A stretch of DNA of 64,000 nucleotides from positions 1 through 64,000 of the forward strand of contig JALFTB010000008.1 of assembly GCA_022779465.1 (NCBI GenBank), read 5' to 3'. The notes beneath the pieces are model-generated. The model made no database searches. It saw only the letters and a list, made by a program, of their open reading frames with translations, and was not told where the DNA came from. Positions 7,303 through 15,726 of the stretch are shown here, one piece after another (position 1 is the first letter of the stretch; each line of letters opens with the position of its first letter). A program made the translations under genes and the position numbers. Source of the DNA: CAG-533 sp022779465. Lineage in GTDB: Bacteria > Bacillota_I > Bacilli_A > RF39 > UBA660.

Positions 7303-8032
7303 AATTAATATAACTACTTATTTATTATTACTAAGTATTTTATTATGTGGTTATTTTAATTACTTACTAATTATAAGTTTAATTTTAATTATCCATGATT
7401 TAGGACATATCGTCTTTTTAAAATTATTTAAAATTAAAATAAATAACATCACAATACTTCCTTTTGGAAGTATTATTAATTCTGATTTAAAACTAAATAC
7501 TGAAAGTTATAAAACATTTATTATAAGTATTGCAGGTATTTTATTTCAGCTTATTTTATCTTTTATTATGAATTATCTAAATACTTATGGTTTTGTTAAT
7601 GATATAAGTATTAATGTTTTTAATTATTATAATAAATTAATTATTATTTTTAATTTATTTCCAATCGTATCTTTAGATGGATCCAAAATACTTAAAAGTG
7701 GAGTAGAATGTATCTTTAAATATTTAACTACTATTAAAATCATAAATATAATAAGTATCATATCTTTAATATATTTAATTATTAATGATTTAAATAATTT
7801 TAGTATTATTATAATTATTATCTATTTACTTACAAAGATTATTGAAAACATTAAAAATACCAATTATATCTATCATAATTTCTTAATTGAAAGAACTCTT
7901 TATCATGTTAAACATAAAAAAATAAAATATCTTAATGATATTAATAGTTTATATAAGAATAGATATAATTTTATTAATAATATTCCTGAAGAAAAGTACT
8001 TAAAAACACATATATTTCCTAATATTAATTGA
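7286..8032 (+). CDS. spoIVFB: SpoIVFB-like site-2 intramembrane metalloprotease
   Basis: This 248-residue polytopic protein carries the two S2P signatures. The first is a zinc-site motif at H37-D38-L39-G40-H41 and the second is the NLFPIVSLDG box around residue 125. In known SpoIVFB the first motif is HExxH; here the catalytic Glu is an Asp, clearly read as GAT. The expected job is cleavage of the membrane-bound pro-sequence of sigma-K late in sporulation. The ATG overlaps spoIVFA and has only a weak ribosome site, suggesting translational coupling. The stop overlaps the -35 of the rplU promoter. Confidence 0.8.
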   Translation: MKNIFKINITTYLLLLSILLCGYFNYLLIISLILIIHDLGHIVFLKLFKIKINNITILPFGSIINSDLKLNTESYKTFIISIAGILFQLILSFIMNYLNTYGFVNDISINVFNYYNKLIIIFNLFPIVSLDGSKILKSGVECIFKYLTTIKIINIISIISLIYLIINDLNNFSIIIIIIYLLTKIIENIKNTNYIYHNFLIERTLYHVKHKKIKYLNDINSLYKNRYNFINNIPEEKYLKTHIFPNIN

Positions 8033-8057
8033 CTTTTAGGAATTTCTTTGTTATTAT
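8029..8057 (+). promoter_or_regulatory. promoter for rplU-prp-rpmA
   Basis: TTGACT (8029-8034) and TATTAT (8052-8057) are 17 nt apart. The -35 overlaps the spoIVFB stop codon. Confidence 0.75.
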
Positions 8058-8061
8058 CTTA

Positions 8062-8158
8062 TTGTTTGTAATTAATTTATAAACCGCACTAAAAAGGTTA
8101 AAAGTTAGTTTTTACTACACCTTAAAGGCGTGTCCTAAATATTAGATGGGAGGAAAGA
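8062..8158 (+). promoter_or_regulatory. structured leader of rplU, candidate L21 leader
   Basis: About 95 nt of non-coding leader lie between the promoter and the rplU ribosome site (gggagg). It holds short complementary segments such as accttaaaggcgtgt. Bacillota often carry an autoregulatory L21 leader RNA here; position and length fit, but I could not test the consensus fold. Confidence 0.5.
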
Positions 8159-8161
8159 TTA

Positions 8162-8461
8162 ATGAAAGCTATATTTGTAACTGGTGGAAAACAATATTAT
8201 GTTGCTGAAGGCGATGAAATCTTTGTTGAAAAATTAGAAGCTGCTGAAGGTTCTACAATTGATTTTACTGATGTATTATCTGTTGGAGATAAAACTGGAA
8301 CTCCTTATGTTAAAGGTGCTAAAGTTACTTGTGAAGTTACTAAACATGGTAAACAAAAGAAAATTGTAGTATTTAAATACAGACCAAAGAAAAAATATCG
8401 TCTTAAAAAAGGTCATAGACAACCTTATACTAAATTAGTAGTTAAGAAAATAGTTGGTTAA
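8162..8461 (+). CDS. rplU: 50S ribosomal protein L21
   Basis: The 99 residues match full-length L21. The start MKAIFVTGGKQYYVAEGDEI and the basic tail HRQPYTKLVVKKI are typical. It is the first gene of a three-gene unit with prp and rpmA, as in Bacillus and Staphylococcus. A strong gggagg ribosome site precedes it. Confidence 0.97.
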   Translation: MKAIFVTGGKQYYVAEGDEIFVEKLEAAEGSTIDFTDVLSVGDKTGTPYVKGAKVTCEVTKHGKQKKIVVFKYRPKKKYRLKKGHRQPYTKLVVKKIVG

Positions 8462-8462
8462 G

Positions 8463-8759
8463 ATGATAAAAGTTAAATTAAATGACAACTTAGTTACTAT
8501 AAGTGGTCATGCTAATTTTGATAATTATGGCAAAGACATAGTGTGTGCTGCTGTATCTAGTTTAGTAACAGCTAGTGTTAATGATATTCATATTGTTAAT
8601 CCAAGCGCTATGGAATATTCTGATGATGGTAATAAAATAGTTATTGCTTTAGTCAAAGAAGATGAACTTTGTCAAAAACTATTAGATAATCTTAAAGAAA
8701 TGTTAATTTCTCTTAGTCAAGATTATCCTAAAAATATAAAAGTTGAAAGTGAGGAATAA
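8463..8759 (+). CDS. prp: ribosomal-processing cysteine protease Prp
   Basis: I take the ATG at 8463 (98 residues), 1 nt after the L21 stop, rather than the in-frame TTG upstream. The catalytic pair of the family is visible as H16 (SGHANFDNYG) and C28 (DIVCAAVSSL). Prp removes an N-terminal extension from ribosomal protein L27 before assembly, and the next gene encodes an L27 with exactly such an extension. The gene was formerly annotated as ysxB. Confidence 0.93.
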   Translation: MIKVKLNDNLVTISGHANFDNYGKDIVCAAVSSLVTASVNDIHIVNPSAMEYSDDGNKIVIALVKEDELCQKLLDNLKEMLISLSQDYPKNIKVESEE

Positions 8760-8761
8760 TA

Positions 8762-9046
8762 ATGTTATTTATTAAATTAAACATTCAACGTTTTGCTCAT
8801 GTTAAAGCTCAAGGTTCTACTCAAAATGGTAGAGATTCTGAAGGTCGTAGATTAGGTGCTAAACTTGCTGATGGACAAACAGCTAAAGCAGGTTCAATTA
8901 TATATCGTCAAAGAGGTACAAAAATCTATCCAGGCAAAAATGTTGGAATGGGTAAAGATCATACATTATATGCTCTAATTGATGGAACAGTAAAGTATGA
9001 AAGATTAGGAAGAGATAAGAAAAAAGTAAGCGTATACGAAAAGTAA
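8762..9046 (+). CDS. rpmA: 50S ribosomal protein L27 with Prp-cleaved extension
   Basis: This 94-residue L27 has the normal core (STQNGRDSEGRRLGAK) preceded by MLFIKLNIQRF. By analogy with Staphylococcus L27 (LNLQFF then A), Prp should cut after F11 so that the mature protein starts at A12. The usual second F of the site is R10 here. The stop codon lies in the terminator stem. Confidence 0.97.
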   Translation: MLFIKLNIQRFAHVKAQGSTQNGRDSEGRRLGAKLADGQTAKAGSIIYRQRGTKIYPGKNVGMGKDHTLYALIDGTVKYERLGRDKKKVSVYEK

Positions 9047-9060
9047 AACTTACTTTTTTT
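9038..9060 (+). terminator. terminator of the rplU operon
   Basis: The 8-bp stem aaaagtaa/ttactttt has a 3-nt loop and a long T run. It contains the rpmA stop. Confidence 0.8.
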
Positions 9061-9127
9061 TATTTGATTAATTGACTATTTTACCTAAAAATGATATCCT
9101 TTTATTATAGAGAAGGATAGGGTAAAT

Positions 9128-11068
9128 ATGGATAAAGCTGTCTTAAAACTAAAACTTACTTTATTATGCAGTATTTTATTAGTGATAATTCTGGTTGGTG
9201 GCACATCTTATGCATATTTTAATACCTCTGCAACTGATACTAAAACTCAAACTATAACCGCATCTAACTGTGCTTCTATAACTTTTGAAAGTAATAATAA
9301 TTCTATCACATCATCATATGAAACAGGCGATAAATCCTTCGATGATCTATGGAATAATAATGATTATTATATTTTTAAAATTACTAATAAATGTGCTCAT
9401 GAAATAAAGGTAAATATTGGTCTTGAAAATCAATCATCAACAACTATTGATTTAAGTAGTGTTTATGCTTATGTTAACAGATTAACCGAATATAACCAAT
9501 ATAGAAAAGCAACTTTAGGTTCTGCTACTAGAATGACTACTGATTCTGGAACAGTTATGTATAACGTTTATACAGATTATTTGCCAGCAAATGGTAGTGA
9601 GTCATATCGTATGAATATTGATTATAAATCATCTAATAGTACTATTAATAAAACATTTAAAGGAAAAGTAGTCGCAATTGGTAGTATAGTAACTTGGAGT
9701 AGTTATAATTATACGGCTCCAGATCCATGGTTTACATCATCATCAGGAACACTACTTTATGCCTTAAGAAATGATACAGCTAATCAAATTAAAAGTCCTA
9801 TTTCAACACCAGGATTAGAAAACTCTGCCATAAAAGGAAGTACTACAACTACTGATGGTACTATTCAAATGGATTCTTTAGAACCGTATGACAGTGATTG
9901 GGATATGGGATTAGGTGGCAAAACCATTTATTATAGTGCATCTAGAACCAAAAATGCTGACGGAACATATTCTTTAGTTAATCCCCAATCATTAGTTTTA
10001 AGTAATACGAATTTATCCGGAACCCTAAATGGAAAATATATCACTTTTGAAGCAACAGGTGGAGATGTTTTCTATGTTAATAATGTTAAAATTAAAGATA
10101 GCGGAGGGCCATATTTTATATATTATTCATATCAATCAAAATCAAGTGACTTAAGTGCCGATGAAGCCATAATGGCTATGGAACCTGATGAATATAGTGT
10201 TTCATACTATTATCGTGGCAACGTTAAAAATAATTATGTCCAATTTGCTAATATGTGCTGGAGAATAGTAAGAGTAATGGGCAACGGAGCAATAAAGTTA
10301 GTATTAGAAAATGGTAATAGTAGTAGTTGCAGCACTAGTAATCCTCTAATTAAAAGTTCTGGGAGCATTCAATTAGTAACATACGGAACCAGTAAAAACT
10401 CAAGTTATAAAGGAAGCAACGCTGAAACTGTTATAAACACCTGGGTAACTAATAACTTATCAAGCTACACTAGTTACTTAGAAGATATTATTTGGTGTAG
10501 TGATGTAAGTTCTAGAAATCCTAAATATTTATCATCACTATATGATAATGTAAATCATATTGCATATTCAGGAGTTCAAAAATTTAATAGATATGTTAAT
10601 GATGAAGTTCCAAGACCAACCTTTAATTGTCCAGAAGGTGAATCAAGTCTTGTTAATACAACAACAACTAAAAATCATGTAAATTACAATGAAACCAATT
10701 CTGGATATGATAAAACAGAAGTTACGACCGGTTTAAAATCAAAAGTAGGAATGTTAACTACCGATGAAATGTTATTTGCTGGTGCATCTATTGGATATTC
10801 TAAAAATAATGTTAAAGTGAATATTGGAAATCAAAAATTCTATCTATATTCATCAGCAGTTGCCAGCTATCCTTATTACACCATGACCCCAGCAGCATAT
10901 TCAAGTAACACACCTTATGTTTATGGATTTTTTAATGGAAACTTGTCATTATTAGCTGCTAACTCTGATAGTGCTGGTATTAGACCTGCCTTAGCTTTAA
11001 AATCGACTGCCAAAATATCTGGTGGTAATGGAACCGCTTCAAATCCATATGTAATATCTGGAGTATAA
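9128..11068 (+). CDS. large secreted surface protein, camelysin/TasA-like N-terminus plus shared C-terminal cap
   Basis: This 646-residue protein has an N-terminal hydrophobic signal (residues about 9-31, ending SYAYF). A Thr/Ser-rich beta domain to about residue 190 resembles camelysin/TasA matrix proteins. Then come segments shared with the protein at 18854: SGTLLYALR, SYYYRGN-x-x-NNYV, FANMCWRIVRV-x-GNG-x-IKLVL, LTTDEMLFAG, and a C-terminal cap GIRPALALKSTAKI-x-GGNGT-x-x-NPYVI. The cap resembles those of DUF6273/FISUMP-like domains. Paired Cys suggest disulfides outside the cell. The function is unknown; a matrix, adhesin or fibre role is inferred. It is monocistronic, with a terminator overlapping its end. 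Confidence 0.65.
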   Translation: MDKAVLKLKLTLLCSILLVIILVGGTSYAYFNTSATDTKTQTITASNCASITFESNNNSITSSYETGDKSFDDLWNNNDYYIFKITNKCAHEIKVNIGLENQSSTTIDLSSVYAYVNRLTEYNQYRKATLGSATRMTTDSGTVMYNVYTDYLPANGSESYRMNIDYKSSNSTINKTFKGKVVAIGSIVTWSSYNYTAPDPWFTSSSGTLLYALRNDTANQIKSPISTPGLENSAIKGSTTTTDGTIQMDSLEPYDSDWDMGLGGKTIYYSASRTKNADGTYSLVNPQSLVLSNTNLSGTLNGKYITFEATGGDVFYVNNVKIKDSGGPYFIYYSYQSKSSDLSADEAIMAMEPDEYSVSYYYRGNVKNNYVQFANMCWRIVRVMGNGAIKLVLENGNSSSCSTSNPLIKSSGSIQLVTYGTSKNSSYKGSNAETVINTWVTNNLSSYTSYLEDIIWCSDVSSRNPKYLSSLYDNVNHIAYSGVQKFNRYVNDEVPRPTFNCPEGESSLVNTTTTKNHVNYNETNSGYDKTEVTTGLKSKVGMLTTDEMLFAGASIGYSKNNVKVNIGNQKFYLYSSAVASYPYYTMTPAAYSSNTPYVYGFFNGNLSLLAANSDSAGIRPALALKSTAKISGGNGTASNPYVISGV

Positions 11069-11089
11069 TTAATTTTTATACTCTTTTTT
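11061..11089 (+). terminator. terminator after the surface protein
   Basis: The arms gagtata/tatactc are followed by six T. The stem includes the end of the coding sequence. Confidence 0.75.
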
Positions 11090-11090
11090 A

Positions 11091-11120
11091 TTGGGAAAAT
11101 CCTAGATTTTATGTTATAAT
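11091..11120 (+). promoter_or_regulatory. promoter for parC
   Basis: TTGGGA (11091-11096) and an extended -10 TGtTATAAT (11115-11120 for TATAAT) are 18 nt apart. Confidence 0.65.
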
Positions 11121-11139
11121 CAGACATAGGTGATAGAAA

Positions 11140-13632
11140 GTGGAAGACGTACTTAAGAGAATACATGAATATAGCTTAGAAGAAATTATGGGTTCCCGCT
11201 TTGCTCGTTATTCAAAATATATAATTCAAGATCGCGCAATCCCTGACGTAAGAGATGGTTTAAAACCAGTTCAAAGACGTATCTTATGGGCTATGTATAA
11301 AGATAAAAACACTTATGATAAACAATTCAAAAAATGTGCTAATGCCGTTGGTAACGTATTAGGTAAATATCATCCTCATGGTGATTCTTCAGTTTATGAA
11401 GCTTTAATCCGTATGAGTCAAAACTGGAAACAAAACCATACATTAGTTGAGGTAGATGGTAACAATGGTTCAATCGATGGAGATCCACCAGCAGCTTATC
11501 GTTATACTGAATGTCGTTTATCAAAAATTAGTGAAGAACTATTAAAAGACATCGATAAAGATACAGTTAATATGGCACCAAACTATTCAGATACCTTATT
11601 TGAACCAACTGTTTTACCAGCTAAATTTCCTAATCTTTTAGTAAATGGAACTAATGGTATTTCCGCCGGTTACGCAACTAACATCCCTCCACATAACTTA
11701 ATCGAAGTATGTGATGCCGTTATCAAAAGAATAGATAGTCCTAATTGTCATGAAGATTCAATCTATGAAATTATTAAAGGACCAGATTTTCCAACAGGTG
11801 GTATCATTGAAGGTTTAGATGGAATTAAACAAGCCTTTAAAACCGGTAAAGGAAGATTAATTGTTTCCTCAAAATGTGAATTTCAAAAAAATAAAGGCAA
11901 AGAACAAATTGTCATTACGGAAATTCCTTTCGAAGTAAATAAACAATTACTAGTTAAAAAAATTGATGACGTTAAATATGAAAAGAAAATAGATGGTATT
12001 GCAGAAGTAAGAGATGAATCAGATAAAGAATCAGCCATCAGAATAGTTATAGATTTAAAACCAGGAGTAGACAAAGATTTAATCTTAAAATATCTCCTTA
12101 AAAATACAGATCTTCAAACTACATATAGCTATAATATGGTATGTATTGATCAAAGAAGACCACGTTTACTTGGAATTATCCCCATAATTGACGCTTACAT
12201 TGATCATCAAAAAGACGTCATAACTAAAAGAACTAAATTTGATTTAGACTTTGCTCAAAAAGAAATGCATATAACCGAAGGCCTAGTTAAAGCCATCTCA
12301 ATTTTAGATGAAGTAATTGCCGTTATTAGAGGTAGTAAAAATAAACAAGACGCTATTCAAAACCTAGTCAAAAAATGGGACTTTACTGAAGATCAAGCAA
12401 CAGCAATTGTTATGTTACAACTTTATAGATTAACTAACACTGATGTAACAGTTCTAATGGAAAAATTAGAAAATCTAAAGAAAATCATTGAAAACTTACA
12501 AGCTATTTTAAATGATGAATCAAAACTAAAAATGGTTATTAAAGAAGAATTGCGTCGTATCAAAAAAGAATATGGAGTTCCTAGAAAAACTGAAATTAAA
12601 GCAGAAGTTAGTGACTTAAAAATAGATGAAAAAGAACTTATTAATAAAGAAGATGTTATTCTTATCTTAACTAATGATGGTTACCTAAAGAGAGTATCAT
12701 TAAAGTCACATAATTCAAACGATGGAGAAACTGCTCTTAAACCAGGAGACTACGTTGTTGGTTACATGCAAACCAATACTTTAAATAAACTATGTATCTT
12801 TACAAGTTTAGGTAATTACTTATATATTCCAATTCATGAAATACCAACATGCAAATGGAAAGATTTAGGTAAACATATCAGTAACATTGTTACGATGAAT
12901 CCTGATGATAAAGTCGTAAACGTTTACGTTATTAATGAAAGTATCTCTAATCCAACCATTACATTCTTTACTAAAAATGGTATGGTTAAACAAACTCCAT
13001 TAAATGATATGATTGTAAGCCGTTATAACAAATCATATACCGCTATTAAATTAAAAGGTGATGATGAAGTAGTAAACGTTACAATCACTAAACCAAACGT
13101 CTTAATTATTACTAAAACCGGATATTATTTAAATTATAAATCATCAGAAATTCCTGTAAGTGGACCTAAAACTTCAGGTGTCAAAGGGATTAACCTAAAA
13201 GATGATGAAGTAATTAGTGGTGTAACTTATTATGATGAAGATGAATATATCGATGTTTTCACTAATCAAGGAACCGCTAAGAGAATCAAATTGAAAGATT
13301 TAAATACCTTATCAAGAGCTAAAAGAGGTACAACTCTAATTAAGAAAGTAAAAACTACTAACTATGAATTATTAAGTGCCTTTATCACAAACTCTAAAGA
13401 TACAATCGGTATTAAATGTAATAATGACATCATTACTTTAAAAAATAGTGAAATTCCAATAAATGATTTAGCTTCAACTGGAAGTGTTATAACTAAACAA
13501 AAATTAACTAAAGCATTTATCTCTAAAGAATTAAAATTAATTGAAGACAAAGATATTGAGCTTCCTAAATTAAAAGAAGAATCAACTAAAGAATTAACTA
13601 TTGATGACTTTATTGATGATTTTAAACTATAG
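11140..13632 (+). CDS. parC: DNA topoisomerase IV subunit A
   Basis: The 830 residues start at a GTG after aggtgat. The N-terminal breakage-reunion domain has IPDVRDGLKPVQRRILWAMY, the quinolone region HPHGDSSVYEALIRM (Ser-Ser and Glu, an ordinary sensitive-type sequence) and the catalytic Y122 in RYTEC. The C-terminal beta-pinwheel repeats run from about residue 500 to 800. No canonical gyrase box was seen, and the motif flavour favours ParC over GyrA. It works with ParE to decatenate chromosomes; parE is not adjacent. Confidence 0.9.
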   Translation: MEDVLKRIHEYSLEEIMGSRFARYSKYIIQDRAIPDVRDGLKPVQRRILWAMYKDKNTYDKQFKKCANAVGNVLGKYHPHGDSSVYEALIRMSQNWKQNHTLVEVDGNNGSIDGDPPAAYRYTECRLSKISEELLKDIDKDTVNMAPNYSDTLFEPTVLPAKFPNLLVNGTNGISAGYATNIPPHNLIEVCDAVIKRIDSPNCHEDSIYEIIKGPDFPTGGIIEGLDGIKQAFKTGKGRLIVSSKCEFQKNKGKEQIVITEIPFEVNKQLLVKKIDDVKYEKKIDGIAEVRDESDKESAIRIVIDLKPGVDKDLILKYLLKNTDLQTTYSYNMVCIDQRRPRLLGIIPIIDAYIDHQKDVITKRTKFDLDFAQKEMHITEGLVKAISILDEVIAVIRGSKNKQDAIQNLVKKWDFTEDQATAIVMLQLYRLTNTDVTVLMEKLENLKKIIENLQAILNDESKLKMVIKEELRRIKKEYGVPRKTEIKAEVSDLKIDEKELINKEDVILILTNDGYLKRVSLKSHNSNDGETALKPGDYVVGYMQTNTLNKLCIFTSLGNYLYIPIHEIPTCKWKDLGKHISNIVTMNPDDKVVNVYVINESISNPTITFFTKNGMVKQTPLNDMIVSRYNKSYTAIKLKGDDEVVNVTITKPNVLIITKTGYYLNYKSSEIPVSGPKTSGVKGINLKDDEVISGVTYYDEDEYIDVFTNQGTAKRIKLKDLNTLSRAKRGTTLIKKVKTTNYELLSAFITNSKDTIGIKCNNDIITLKNSEIPINDLASTGSVITKQKLTKAFISKELKLIEDKDIELPKLKEESTKELTIDDFIDDFKL

Positions 13633-13637
13633 TCTAA

Positions 13638-13675
13638 AAAACCGCTTATTTAAATATAATTAAATAGGTGGTTTT
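13638..13675 (+). promoter_or_regulatory. long hairpin between parC and ylbD covering the ylbD ribosome site
   Basis: The 16-nt arms aaaaccgcttatttaa and ttaaataggtggtttt pair throughout with two G-U wobbles around a 6-nt loop. The 3' arm contains aggtgg, the Shine-Dalgarno for the ATG at 13679, and ends in five T. It may be the parC terminator, a translation block on read-through mRNA, or both. A TATAAT at 13655-13660 in the loop could instead start a ylbD transcript that lacks the 5' arm. Confidence 0.6.
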
Positions 13676-13678
13676 TAT

Positions 13679-14041
13679 ATGAGTAAAAAAGAAGAATTCA
13701 AATCATTTGTCAGTAAACATCCTGAATTAATTAACTTTGTAAGAGATAAGAAGAATACCTGGCAAGACTTTTATGAAATCTATGATATGTATGGTGAGGA
13801 AGAAAGTGCTTGGTCTAAATTTAAAGAGCCTGATACTTCAGATGATAAAAGAACATTACCCCTTCAAGAATTAACAAGTCTAGTTAAAAACATTAATATG
13901 GATAACGTCCAAAAATATATAAATAATGCTCAAAAAGCAATAAATGTCATCCAAGAATTAACTAGTACATCCAAAACACCTAACATCCCAACAAGTGTTC
14001 CTAAAACCCCAAGACCAATTACAAAATTCTTTGGAGACTAA
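13679..14041 (+). CDS. ylbD: YlbD-like spore coat protein
   Basis: The 120-residue protein has the N-terminal pattern of the YlbD coat family: EEFKSFVSKHPELINFVRDK, then KTWQ-x-x-YE-like NTWQDFYEIY and an acidic GEEES-x-W. The C-terminal half is Thr/Pro-rich and variable. It is followed directly by a YlbE-like gene, the same order as in Bacillus, which strengthens both calls. In Bacillus YlbD associates with the spore coat; its exact function is unknown. Confidence 0.75.
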   Translation: MSKKEEFKSFVSKHPELINFVRDKKNTWQDFYEIYDMYGEEESAWSKFKEPDTSDDKRTLPLQELTSLVKNINMDNVQKYINNAQKAINVIQELTSTSKTPNIPTSVPKTPRPITKFFGD

Positions 14042-14263
14042 ATGAGACCTGAGATTCAAATTAAAATAAATAACGACCCTAAACAAAAGGAATTTCTTCA
14101 TCAAAACTCTTACTGGTATAAAGAATTAAATCGTAATGCCTTAAACTATAAAGAATTCTATAGTAGTTTTAAAGCAAACAAAAGAAATGAAAAAGTTACC
14201 AAAGCTAATTCCTTTTTAGAAACCATTGACACAGTTAATACAATTTTAAAAATTTTAAAATAA
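14042..14263 (+). CDS. ylbE: YlbE-like protein
   Basis: This 73-residue protein begins right after the ylbD stop. It has the family pattern of an N-terminal RPEIQIKIN, a central E-F-L-x-Q-N-x-x-WY-x-x-LNRN (NSYWYKELNRN) and a helical C-terminus. YlbE is a small conserved protein of spore formers with unknown function. Adjacency to ylbD is the main support. Confidence 0.7.
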   Translation: MRPEIQIKINNDPKQKEFLHQNSYWYKELNRNALNYKEFYSSFKANKRNEKVTKANSFLETIDTVNTILKILK

Positions 14264-14269
14264 ATATAA

Positions 14270-14298
14270 TTGACAAATAAATTTCTATTTACTATAAT
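14270..14298 (+). promoter_or_regulatory. strong promoter for the prepilin gene
   Basis: Perfect TTGACA (14270-14275) and TATAAT (14293-14298) are 17 nt apart. They are followed by the agtaggga ribosome site. Confidence 0.9.
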
Positions 14299-14324
14299 TT
14301 TATTATAGAAAGTAGGGAGAATAA

Positions 14325-14795
14325 ATGAAGTTAAATAAGAAAGGTTTTACATTAGTTGAATTACTTGCAGTTATCGTTGTTTTAGCTGTTATTATGGTTA
14401 TTGCTATTCCAACAGTTATTGATAGTATGAACTCTGCAAAGAAAAGTTCATTCGCTATGTATGGACAAAAAATGCTTAACGCTGCTATGAGTAAAGTTCA
14501 AGGAGATGCGTTAAATGGCGTGGGAGCTAAAGATGTATATAAATTCAGCGAATTAGTAGCATCATCAGGACAATACAAAGGATATGTATCTTATGATAGC
14601 AGTGCAAATACATATACAGTATCCTTCTATAATACAGATTATATAGCTACAGGTGCTAACTATGATGATTTAGAATCTTGGAAAAAAGCTGATTGTTCTG
14701 GTGCATCAGTACCCGCTGCATGTAAAAAATTTTTAAATTCCACAGACTCAGGTTGGGATACAGCAAAAGCTTCTATCGACAATGAATTAAAATAA
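14325..14795 (+). CDS. type IV prepilin (PilA/ComGC-like major subunit candidate)
   Basis: The 156-residue protein starts with a class III signal peptide KLNKKG, cut before FTLVELLAVI, with the conserved Glu at +5 and a 20-residue helix. The C-terminal domain is small and has a Cys pair (ADCSGASVPAACKK) that probably closes a disulfide loop. It has a near-perfect promoter and terminator of its own, suggesting high expression, as for a major pilin. No prepilin peptidase or PilB/PilC is adjacent; the window does hold a Tad motor at 22 kb, but Tad pilins differ from this type. Confidence 0.85.
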   Translation: MKLNKKGFTLVELLAVIVVLAVIMVIAIPTVIDSMNSAKKSSFAMYGQKMLNAAMSKVQGDALNGVGAKDVYKFSELVASSGQYKGYVSYDSSANTYTVSFYNTDYIATGANYDDLESWKKADCSGASVPAACKKFLNSTDSGWDTAKASIDNELK

Positions 14796-14796
14796 A

Positions 14797-14824
14797 AATT
14801 AAAGTTTTAAACTTTAATTTTTTT
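14797..14824 (+). terminator. terminator after the prepilin
   Basis: The arms aaattaaagt/actttaattt have a short loop, followed by a T run. Confidence 0.85.
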
Positions 14825-14828
14825 ATGT

Positions 14829-14834
14829 TATAAT
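14829..14834 (+). promoter_or_regulatory. extended -10 element for nfo
   Basis: TGtTATAAT lies just after the prepilin terminator and 17 nt before the ATG. The -35 region (ttttaa) is weak. Confidence 0.55.
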
Positions 14835-14850
14835 TTATCTGGTGATAAAA

Positions 14851-15726
14851 ATGATAATCGGAAGTCATGTTAAATTTAATAATGAACAATTACTAGCAAG
14901 CGTCAAAGAAGCTATTACTTATGGTGCTAATACATTTATGTTTTATACAGGAGCTCCTCAAAATACTAAAAGAAGTGCTATTAATGATATGTATACTTTA
15001 GAAGCATATAACTTAATGAAAGAAAATAATATTGCTTTAGAAAATGTTATTTGTCACGCTCCATATATTGTTAATCTAGCTAATCGCTTAGATGAATCAA
15101 AATATCGTTTTAGTAAAGAATTCTTAAGAAATGAATTAGATCGTTGTGAACTATTAAATGTTAAATATTTAGTCTTACATCCAGGTTCAGCAGTAGGACA
15201 AGAACCCTTAACAGCTATAACTAATATTATTGATGCTTTAAATGATGTTTTAAAGCCTAATGACACTACAATGATTCTACTTGAAACAATGGCAGGCAAA
15301 GGTACTGAAATAGGCTCTAAAATGGAAGAAATAGACTATATTCTTAAAGGTATTAATCTTAAAGATAAAGTAGGAGTATGTCTAGATACATGTCATCTAA
15401 ATGATTCAGGAATAGATTTAACTAAATTTGATGAATACCTAGATATATTTGATAAACATATCGGTATTAATAAAATAAAATGTATTCATATTAATGATTC
15501 TAAAAATGATATCTCATCTCATAAAGACCGTCATGAAAATATCGGCTTTGGTTCAATAGGTTTTGACACCCTAATAAATATTATAAATAATCCTAAATTA
15601 AAAGATGTTCCTAAAATTTTAGAAACACCTTATGTTAATGACAAAGCCCCATATAAAGAAGAAATTAAAATGATTAAGTCAGGTATATTTAATCCTAACT
15701 TAATAAACGATATTATAAATAACTAA
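14851..15726 (+). CDS. nfo: endonuclease IV (AP endonuclease)
   Basis: The start is the ATG at 14851 behind ggtgat (291 residues), not the GTG that forms part of that ribosome site. All metal-binding segments of the TIM-barrel family are present: GSHVKF, CHAPYIVNLAN, LHPGSAVG, LLETMAGKGTEIG, CLDTCHLNDSGID, HINDSKNDISSHKDRHENIGFG and ILETPY. It cuts DNA 5' of abasic sites in base-excision repair. Its 3' end overlaps the convergent YqfT-like gene by 14 nt, matching the nfo-yqfT neighbourhood of Bacillus. Confidence 0.97.
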   Translation: MIIGSHVKFNNEQLLASVKEAITYGANTFMFYTGAPQNTKRSAINDMYTLEAYNLMKENNIALENVICHAPYIVNLANRLDESKYRFSKEFLRNELDRCELLNVKYLVLHPGSAVGQEPLTAITNIIDALNDVLKPNDTTMILLETMAGKGTEIGSKMEEIDYILKGINLKDKVGVCLDTCHLNDSGIDLTKFDEYLDIFDKHIGINKIKCIHINDSKNDISSHKDRHENIGFGSIGFDTLINIINNPKLKDVPKILETPYVNDKAPYKEEIKMIKSGIFNPNLINDIINN

